From the NCBI GenBank assembly GCA_902778205.1, contig CACYWX010000082.1, positions 1 to 10,301 of the forward strand: a stretch of DNA of 10,301 bases. Direction: 5' to 3'. The notes below the pieces were generated by a model. That model was not told the DNA's origin, did not search any database, and saw only the letters and a list, made by a program, of their open reading frames with translations. Each line of letters starts with the position of its first letter. Within the stretch, counting starts at the first letter, position 1. Shown here piece by piece: positions 5,181 to 10,301 of this stretch. The translations under genes and the position numbers were made by a program. The stretch is from an uncultured Ruminococcus sp. GTDB lineage: Bacteria > Bacillota > Clostridia > Oscillospirales > CAG-272.

Positions 5181-6467
5181 TCACGCGGGCGCTCCGCCCT
5201 TTTTCCGCTTCTCCGCCCGCTTCAGCTTGTACAGCTCCTCGGCGGCGATGCGGGTCTTCGCCACCACGTCCGTGTCGGTCTTCGGGAAGCAGTAGTAGAG
5301 GATCCGGTTGTCGCCGATGCAGATCATGTCCCCCAGCTCGTACCAGAAGTAGTCGGCGTAGAGGCCGTAGGAGGCCAGAGGCGGCTGACGGTAGGAGAGC
5401 TCTCCGCCCTCCAGCAGAAATCCCTCCGCATCGTGGCGGAGACGTCCCTCTCCCACCCGGGCGATGTGCCTGTGGTTCGTCATGACGCAGATCTCCACGG
5501 GAACGTCCAGAAGGTAGGTCCCCTCCTCCAGCTCCCGCCGGACGCACTCCCGTTCCCAGCGGTACCAGTCCGGCACATGGGTGAAGACCGGATCCCCGTC
5601 CCGGGAGACGAGGAAGCCGTATTCGTCCAGCTCCCAGACCTTTCCGCAGGCGGCACACCGGAGCGTGGTTCCCCGTCCCTCGGTTTTCCCCTCCGTCCGA
5701 CAGCACGGACATTTGTAAAGAACCCGGTTCAGCCCGTCCGCCCGGAAGGGTTCGTCGATCCTCACCCGGTTTTCCTGCTGCCAGCGGAAGCTGTCGAAGG
5801 TGAACTGCTCCTTCAGAACCGCGTTCAGCTCCTCCGCGCTCTTCTCCCGGAGCTCCTCCGGGGACAGCAGGTATTCCATCCGGGCGGAGACCTTCACCTT
5901 CCGCAGCTGGAGATTGTTGTAAAGAGGATCCCTCGCGAAGGCGCCCCAGGTCCGGATCATGACCACCGGAACGCCCAGCAGCTTCAGCGCGCCGCCCACG
6001 GACTCCGGCAGAGGCGTGGCGCAGCCGTCGAAGGTGTAGGAGGCCTCCGGATACATGAGCACCGAGGTCCCCTGCTTTTTCAGCGCCCGGGACATGTCCT
6101 TCAGAAGGGTCAGGTCCGGCACAAACTTGGCCGTGGGGATGCATCCGATCTGCCGCATGAGCCAGTCCTTGCCCACGAAGCCGTCGGAGGTGCAGACGAT
6201 GTTGAAGGGGCGCGGATACAGGATCGTCGAGACGATCTTCAGATCGATGAAGGAGGAGTGGTTCATGAGGAACAGGGCGGGCTCGTCCTTTCCCAGCCGC
6301 TCCATGCCGGCCGTCTCCAGGGTGAACTGCGTGTCCTTCAGATCCCCCGCGGACACGGCTTTGAGCAGCCACCGGAAAAAGGGCGCGGGCTTCACGGGAG
6401 GTCTGTGCTTCGCGCGCGGTTCCGCCAGAGCCTCCGCCAGGGTCATGTCCTTGACTTTGATCTTCAT
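5181..6467 (-). CDS. PlsC-family acyltransferase with zinc ribbon and C-terminal domain
   Basis: Protein of 428 aa. The N-terminal acyltransferase domain (about 45-215) has the HX4D catalytic motif in NHSSFID (H70, D75), and YPEASYTFDG (139-148) stands where PlsC enzymes have the EGTRS-type motif. GVPVVMIRTWG (165-175) fits the later motif with its conserved proline. This class transfers acyl groups to lysophosphatidate or similar acceptors at the membrane. PlsC proteins are often about 200-250 aa, so this one is extended: a zinc ribbon with C253/C256 and C271/C274, then a domain of about 150 residues I do not recognise, ending in a lysine-rich tail. No clear membrane helix is seen. CGGAGG lies 6 nt before the ATG at 6467. 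It is transcribed alone toward the shared terminator. Acyl transfer is probable; the acceptor and the job of the added domains are unknown. Confidence 0.85.
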   Translation of the reverse strand: MKIKVKDMTLAEALAEPRAKHRPPVKPAPFFRWLLKAVSAGDLKDTQFTLETAGMERLGKDEPALFLMNHSSFIDLKIVSTILYPRPFNIVCTSDGFVGKDWLMRQIGCIPTAKFVPDLTLLKDMSRALKKQGTSVLMYPEASYTFDGCATPLPESVGGALKLLGVPVVMIRTWGAFARDPLYNNLQLRKVKVSARMEYLLSPEELREKSAEELNAVLKEQFTFDSFRWQQENRVRIDEPFRADGLNRVLYKCPCCRTEGKTEGRGTTLRCAACGKVWELDEYGFLVSRDGDPVFTHVPDWYRWERECVRRELEEGTYLLDVPVEICVMTNHRHIARVGEGRLRHDAEGFLLEGGELSYRQPPLASYGLYADYFWYELGDMICIGDNRILYYCFPKTDTDVVAKTRIAAEELYKLKRAEKRKKGGAPA

Positions 6468-6630
6468 GGTGTCCTCCGGAAGGAAGAAAATGGACCGGGA
6501 TGATCAGAACAACCGAGAGGGATAGTTAAGGGAGAATCCCTTATACCCGGACTTATATCAGCCGCAGACCGCGGTCCGGGGCGGATGGAGTCTTAAGCGT
6601 GGGTTAAAGGATACTCCCTTAAAATATCCT
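6468..6630 (-). promoter_or_regulatory. 163-bp gap with two related near-palindromes and the presumed acyltransferase promoter
   Basis: Site A (6526-6544) reads TTAAGGGAGAATCCCTTAT and site B (6604-6622) reads TTAAAGGATACTCCCTTAA. Each pairs at 7 of 9 positions around its centre, and A matches the reverse complement of B at 16 of 19 positions; the centres are 78 bp apart. Between them is a CCCGGAC/GTCCGGG stem (6546-6552 with 6574-6580) without a T-run. Candidate minus-strand -10 boxes are TATAAG at 6545-6540, touching site A, and TATAAG at 6557-6552; neither has a good -35. Site B, at the fucosidase stop, can also fold as AAGGATA/TATCCTT (6607-6613 with 6625-6631), a weak terminator-like hairpin. 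An operator role is inference. Confidence 0.4.
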
Positions 6631-7989
6631 TCACCTCTCGATCCGGATGGCCGGGGCGATGGGATTGTGGCCGCGGAGGATCTCGGGGATGTACACCCGC
6701 AGTCCGCCGTCCTCCCGCTCGAAGCGCAGGGGAGCCTCCAGTCCCAGAAGCGTCAGCTTCTTCGCCTCATGGGGCCACGGGATCAAGAGAGAATCGCCGA
6801 GCTTTTCGCCCTCCGGCAGGCGGACCAGGGCGTAATACACGTCCCCCTTCTTCGTGAAGGCGGTGATCCCGTCCTCGTTGGGATCGGCCAGCCGGGTGCC
6901 GTAAATGGCCTCTCCGTTGTCCCGGAGCCAGTCGCCCATGCCGTCCACGGACCGGACCGCCTCCGCGGGCAGATTGCCGTCCGGCTGGGGCGCGATGTTC
7001 AGGGCCAGATTGCCGCCCCGGCACACCACGTCGATCAGAAGATGCACCAGCTGGCGGGAGGTCTTGTACCGCTCCGCGAACCGGTAGGAGAAGGCGTATC
7101 CCACGGTGACGCAGCTCTCCCACGGGACCCGGATGGGCTCGGTGGGAACGCTCTGCTCCGGCGTGATGTAGTTCTCGTTGGGGCCTCCCACGGTGCGGTC
7201 CGCCACCAGAAGTCCGGGCGTGACGGCTCTGGCCCTCTCCATGAACTCCGAGAGGCGGATGTCCTGTCCCCGGTTGTCGGGACGCACCTGTCCGCCGTCC
7301 AGCCACAGGATGTCCAGCGGCCCGTAGTTCTCCACCAGCTCCATCATCTGCCCCTGGGTGAACTGCACGAACTTCTCCCAGAGCTCCGGATGCGTCTTCG
7401 GATCGTAGGTGGGATTGCGTCCCCAGGCCACGGGCTTCTCCTGACCCTCGGCCCAGTACCAGGGGCAGTGCCAGTCGGGCTTGGAGAAGTACGCCGCAAT
7501 GCCGATGCCCCGGGCCCGGAAGGCATCGAACACGGACTTCACGATGTCCGCGTGCTTATGGGTGTGGAAGGGGCAGTCGTGGGACGTGGTCTTGTAGTCG
7601 GTGTACTTGGTGTCCCACAGGCAGAAGCCGTCGTGGTGCTTGGTGGTGAGGATGTAGTATTTGAAGCCGTTCCGCGCCGCCACGTCCGCCCAGACCTCGG
7701 GCCGGAGTCTGACCGGGTTGAAGCTCTTGTTGAGGTTCACGTACTGATTCCGGAAGGTCTCGGGGTCCTTCTCCCAGTCGATCTCGTTCCGTCCCCAGTC
7801 GGCGTCTCCGTCGGACAGGGGCCAGGATTCGCAGATCCCCAGCTCCGAGTAGATCCCGAAGTGCATCATGAGGGCCAGCTTCTGATCCTGGAACCACTCC
7901 AGCTTCTCCAGAACGGCGGGATCCTCGGGCCGTACCCAGGAATCCTCCCTGCTGCATCCGTGCATGCCTTTGATGATGGCGTCCGCCAT
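6631..7989 (-). CDS. GH29 alpha-L-fucosidase, cytoplasmic
   Basis: Retaining exo-alpha-L-fucosidase of 452 aa that releases terminal L-fucose from glycans. GH29 landmarks are WFQDQKLALMMHFGIYS (32-48), TTKHHDGFCLWDTKYTDYKT (115-134), ILWLDGG (227-233) with D231 as the presumed nucleophile, VADRTVGGPNENYITPEQ (262-279), WESC (290-293) and GGNLALNIAPQPDG (325-338). The C-terminal part (about 375-452) is the usual beta-sandwich. The acid/base residue cannot be assigned by eye; E278 and E291 are conserved-looking candidates. There is no signal peptide, so it should act on imported oligosaccharides. The ATG at 7989 has AGGAGG 7 nt upstream inside the end of the thioesterase gene, whose stop lies 2 nt before it; the frame runs further upstream through the thioesterase gene and that extension is rejected. 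Probably co-transcribed with the thioesterase and the 498-aa unknown. Confidence 0.9.
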   Translation of the reverse strand: MADAIIKGMHGCSREDSWVRPEDPAVLEKLEWFQDQKLALMMHFGIYSELGICESWPLSDGDADWGRNEIDWEKDPETFRNQYVNLNKSFNPVRLRPEVWADVAARNGFKYYILTTKHHDGFCLWDTKYTDYKTTSHDCPFHTHKHADIVKSVFDAFRARGIGIAAYFSKPDWHCPWYWAEGQEKPVAWGRNPTYDPKTHPELWEKFVQFTQGQMMELVENYGPLDILWLDGGQVRPDNRGQDIRLSEFMERARAVTPGLLVADRTVGGPNENYITPEQSVPTEPIRVPWESCVTVGYAFSYRFAERYKTSRQLVHLLIDVVCRGGNLALNIAPQPDGNLPAEAVRSVDGMGDWLRDNGEAIYGTRLADPNEDGITAFTKKGDVYYALVRLPEGEKLGDSLLIPWPHEAKKLTLLGLEAPLRFEREDGGLRVYIPEILRGHNPIAPAIRIER

Positions 7990-7991
7990 GG

Positions 7992-8447
7992 TCAATCCTC
8001 CTGTTTCTGTTCCGTTTCCGTCCGCTCCCGGAAGTCCTCGAGCAGGTTCTCCATGACCCCGCTGATCTCCCGGTCGTTCTTCTTCATGTTGACGGGCCGC
8101 AGCTCCCGGGTGGTGAAGCAGTGCTTCGTCCAGCCCCGGATGACCTCGCGCCCGGTCTTTCTGTCCCGCACCTCGTAGGTGACCGTCATCCGCACGCCGT
8201 TGTACTCCGACACCTCGGGGACGATCTCGATGACGTCGCCGCTTGTCACGTGGTACAGGTACTTGCAGTTCACCTCCAGCGTCGGAATGGTGAAGCCCCG
8301 CTCCTCCAGAAGGGACATGGGGATCCCCAGCGCTTCCATCCAGGCGCACCGGGCCTCCTCCATGTACCGGATGTAGTTGGAGTGGTGGACGATCCCCATC
8401 CGGTCCGTCTCGTAGTAGTTGATTTTCCGCTCGTATACGAACTCCAT
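7992..8447 (-). CDS. YbgC/FadM-like hotdog-fold acyl-CoA thioesterase
   Basis: Small thioesterase of 151 aa, a family that cleaves acyl-CoA or acyl-carrier thioesters as a cytoplasmic multimer. The 4HBT signature is at the N-terminus, YYETDRMGIVHHSNYIRYME (11-30), with catalytic aspartate D15 followed by the HxNY-type segment (H22, N24, Y25). The hotdog helix and sheet follow to about 130, and the last 30 residues are a highly charged tail. The ATG at 8447 has GGGGAGCGGAG just upstream. The gene sits 16 nt after the unknown 498-aa gene and 2 nt before the fucosidase gene, so it is probably translated from the same message. Its link to sugar metabolism is not obvious; acyl-ester turnover during glycan use is one guess. 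Substrate length is not readable. Confidence 0.88.
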   Translation of the reverse strand: MEFVYERKINYYETDRMGIVHHSNYIRYMEEARCAWMEALGIPMSLLEERGFTIPTLEVNCKYLYHVTSGDVIEIVPEVSEYNGVRMTVTYEVRDRKTGREVIRGWTKHCFTTRELRPVNMKKNDREISGVMENLLEDFRERTETEQKQED

Positions 8448-8463
8448 GCTCCGCTCCCCGGTC

Positions 8464-9960
8464 TCACAGCATTTTCACGCTGATCTCATTGGTCATATAG
8501 GTGAATTCGATCCGCACCACGGTGTTGTCGCGGGGGATCGTCAGCGGGCTTTTGCCGCCGGATCCGGAATAGGGGTATCCCCGGTCCTCGGAGACGCAGG
8601 CGGACAGGGTCCCCCAGGTGGAGATGCCGAAGTCATACGTCCCCGTGAAGGGCATGACGAAGGCCAGGGCGTATGTCCCGTTCCCCACATAATACATCCG
8701 GGTGATCTCGCTGTTCGAGTCATTGGCCACCGCGCCCACATAGGGCTGGAAGGAGCCGTAGAGCACCACCTTCTCCGGTAGGCGCACCCCGGTTTCGGGA
8801 TCGTCAATGTCCCGCCCGCCGTAGTCCAGCAGGTCGGAGGGATTGGCCAGCGCCCGGTATTTCCCGTATCCCTCCCGGAGCAGAGCCGCCGCCGCGTCCT
8901 CCTGGGAATATCCGCTGGGGCAGGCGTCCGAGCGGTTGTTGAGCCGGTAGAAGGCCCCGCCGTCCAGAGGTCGCTGCAGGGGGAAGGCGAAATACCCGTC
9001 CGGGTTGTTCACGGCGGTCCATTTGAAGGTGTAGTCCAGAAAGGCGTTCCGGGCTTCCTCCTCCTGAGAGGCGAACCACGCGATCTGATCGTACCCCCAC
9101 CACTGGGACCAGGCTCTCTCCTCCCAGGTCAGATGCTCGTGGGCCCACCGGTCGATCCCGCCCCAGTTGTCGTATTCGTACAGGAAGGGCAGCGCTTTTT
9201 CATAGACGCCCTCCGGAGAGATCCCGCCGCCGGACTTCCCCTCCCGCACCAGCACCAGCCGCTCGCCGGGCCGGTCCAGCACGGGATACCGGGTGAAGGG
9301 CATGGCGTTGTAGTCCAGCAGGCTGACGCCGTTCACCACCAGCGAATGGGAGTGGGCGTCGATGAGGATCCTGTGCCGCCGGGCGTGGACCCTCGCGTAG
9401 TCCCGCATCATGGAGAGCACCGTCCCGATGGCGCGGTATCCCCGGTCCCGGGCGGTGTACAGGTGGATCTGCCCCATGTGGAACGCCTCGCACCCGCAGT
9501 CGATGTAGTTTACGGCCCGGTAGTAGAACCACATCTGGGTCTCGGTTTTCGAAATGTCCGGCATGTGCTCCCCGGGGACGAGGGTGCAGTCCTCCCAGCG
9601 GAAGCACCGGTCCTCCGGCTCCAGTCCGAACGCCTCGAACACATAGGCCGGGATCCTCACGGACTCCAGGTCCTCCCGGTACACCGTCTCGAAGATGCAG
9701 GCCTGCAGGATGATCTCCGGGTCCGCTGCGTGGATCCTCTCCGCCGCCCGCCGGGTCCTTTCAAAGTGCTCCGGATCGGGCAGTTCGGCCTTCCAGATCC
9801 CGGTGGCGCGGCCGAGGAACTTGATCCCGGCCTCAAGGATCACCCGGATGTCGTCCTCCAGGGTATCGCTGAAGCAGATCCACTGGGCCGTGGCCGCGTG
9901 AGCCAGATAATACTCCAGCACCCGCCGGGGCATGGAGGTGTCAAATGTTCCTTCGTTCAT
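8464..9960 (-). CDS. 498-aa protein of unrecognised family, possibly a TIM-barrel glycan enzyme
   Basis: I do not recognise this protein. It has no signal peptide or membrane helix. The first half alternates strand- and helix-like segments as a (beta/alpha)8 barrel would: GIKFLGRATG (45-54), PEIILQACIFETVY (81-94), CGCEAFHMGQIHLY (155-168), HRILIDAHSHS (196-206) and FLYEYDNWGG (259-268). Acidic residues at strand ends (E91, E158, D201, E262, D264) are candidate active-site groups, as are H161, H203 and H205. The middle is rich in tryptophan (W271, W279, W284, W287, W288, W295), typical of sugar-binding surfaces. The C-terminal 100 residues look all-beta. The ATG at 9960 is preferred (AAAGGA about 11 nt upstream) over one at 10008, which lies inside the preceding gene. 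Its place in a cluster with a GH29 fucosidase supports a carbohydrate role; that is inference. Confidence 0.75.
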   Translation of the reverse strand: MNEGTFDTSMPRRVLEYYLAHAATAQWICFSDTLEDDIRVILEAGIKFLGRATGIWKAELPDPEHFERTRRAAERIHAADPEIILQACIFETVYREDLESVRIPAYVFEAFGLEPEDRCFRWEDCTLVPGEHMPDISKTETQMWFYYRAVNYIDCGCEAFHMGQIHLYTARDRGYRAIGTVLSMMRDYARVHARRHRILIDAHSHSLVVNGVSLLDYNAMPFTRYPVLDRPGERLVLVREGKSGGGISPEGVYEKALPFLYEYDNWGGIDRWAHEHLTWEERAWSQWWGYDQIAWFASQEEEARNAFLDYTFKWTAVNNPDGYFAFPLQRPLDGGAFYRLNNRSDACPSGYSQEDAAAALLREGYGKYRALANPSDLLDYGGRDIDDPETGVRLPEKVVLYGSFQPYVGAVANDSNSEITRMYYVGNGTYALAFVMPFTGTYDFGISTWGTLSACVSEDRGYPYSGSGGKSPLTIPRDNTVVRIEFTYMTNEISVKML

Positions 9961-9985
9961 TTGGTCAGAATCCTTTGCCGTTTCT

Positions 9986-10301
9986 TCATCTGTCCGCCGT
10001 CTCCGCACGGATGACCGGGGCGACGCAGACGAGGCTTTCGAGGACCGGGTCCCCGGCGTAGAGCTTCGGAACGGCGATCTCTCCGATCTCCTCCCGCGGA
10101 ACGACGATCGAACCGCCGCTCAGATCGTACGCCCAGGTGCCCGCCGCGTTCTTCAGCGTCAGGGTATACCGGTCGGAAGGGATATACCCTCTCTTGTGCG
10201 CGTCAGCGAGGGAGAAGCGGACGCCGCCCTCCTCAGAGGTCCAGACGACCAGCATGCCCTTCGACACCCAGGTCCTCTGCACCGCCAGAGCGGCCTTCAG
10301 C
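9986..10301 (-). CDS. C-terminal fragment of an unrecognised protein (continues past right edge)
   Basis: An open frame entering from the right edge and ending with TGA at 9988-9986; about 104 residues are visible. No start is needed inside the window: a GTG at 10282 is in frame, but the frame stays open to the edge (LKAALAVQRTWV). The visible part looks beta-rich, with patterns such as GMLVVWTSEEGGVRFSL and RYTLTLKNAAGTWAYDLSGG, and the tail reads VLESLVCVAPVIRAE. No catalytic motif is visible. It ends 25 nt before the 498-aa gene in the same direction, suggesting the same transcript. It could be the accessory beta-domain of a larger enzyme or a short separate protein; the sequence does not decide. 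Confidence 0.55.
   Translation of the reverse strand, partial: LKAALAVQRTWVSKGMLVVWTSEEGGVRFSLADAHKRGYIPSDRYTLTLKNAAGTWAYDLSGGSIVVPREEIGEIAVPKLYAGDPVLESLVCVAPVIRAETADR

Noticed and set aside
4315..6372. 685-codon minus-strand open frame across the TlpA, terminator and acyltransferase region
   Set aside because: It runs through a bidirectional terminator and opposes well-supported genes; the product is low-complexity Gly/Arg/Ala-rich.
6546..6580. GC-rich CCCGGAC/GTCCGGG stem as a terminator
   Set aside because: There is no T-run on either strand and the loop is 21 nt. It is noted only as part of the intergenic region.
6667..8178. 503-codon plus-strand open frame opposite the fucosidase
   Set aside because: It is antisense to an unmistakable GH29 gene, with no ribosome site or recognisable domain.
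1..10301. tRNA, rRNA, CRISPR array, insertion sequence or phage genes
   Set aside because: No repeat-spacer array, transposase-like product, tRNA-like cloverleaf or terminal inverted repeats were seen by eye on either strand.

Overview
The window is GC-rich, densely packed bacterial DNA with Shine-Dalgarno-led genes, short or overlapping junctions and sigma-A-like promoters. A Bce-type two-component/ABC module, a CD1871A-type CXXC mini-protein and a polyferredoxin/TlpA pair point to a GC-rich anaerobic member of Clostridia. The intracellular alpha-L-fucosidase fits a gut or other glycan-fed habitat. This placement is inference from gene content, and no marker gene is present to confirm it.

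Region 1 (1-2616, minus strand): a response regulator (1894-2553), an intramembrane-sensing histidine kinase (878-1897, GTG start overlapping the regulator stop) and an ABC ATPase (9-773), with the partner permease presumably just outside the left edge. This is the BceRS-AB layout for sensing and resisting cell-wall-active peptides. A 104-bp gap before the ATPase gene holds a 9/10 match to the BceR-type box (TNACA-N4-TGTAA) and an extended -10 promoter, so the transporter is probably induced by its own two-component system. The regulator has a separate promoter.

Region 2 (2617-5170, plus strand): a divergent promoter (TTGCAA-17-TATAAT with extended -10) drives four tightly coupled genes: a lipoprotein with a redoxin-like fold but no CXXC, a 48-aa membrane mini-protein ending in CSEC, a membrane polyferredoxin with six cysteine clusters, and a TlpA-like thioredoxin with CAPC. 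Two of the three junctions are ATGA overlaps. The set looks like an electron relay from cytoplasmic iron-sulfur clusters across the membrane to thiols outside. A 12-bp bidirectional hairpin terminator closes it.

Region 3 (5181-6630, minus strand): a PlsC-type acyltransferase with an added zinc ribbon and C-terminal domain, preceded by a 163-bp gap holding two related near-palindromes 78 bp apart.

Region 4 (6631-10301, minus strand): a compact, probably co-transcribed run: the 3' end of an unrecognised gene (off the right edge), a 498-aa protein of unknown family, a hotdog-fold thioesterase and a GH29 alpha-L-fucosidase. None of the complete proteins has a signal peptide, so the work is probably cytoplasmic. 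The 498-aa protein is the least explained gene here. The redox operon is the best candidate for an incompletely described system.
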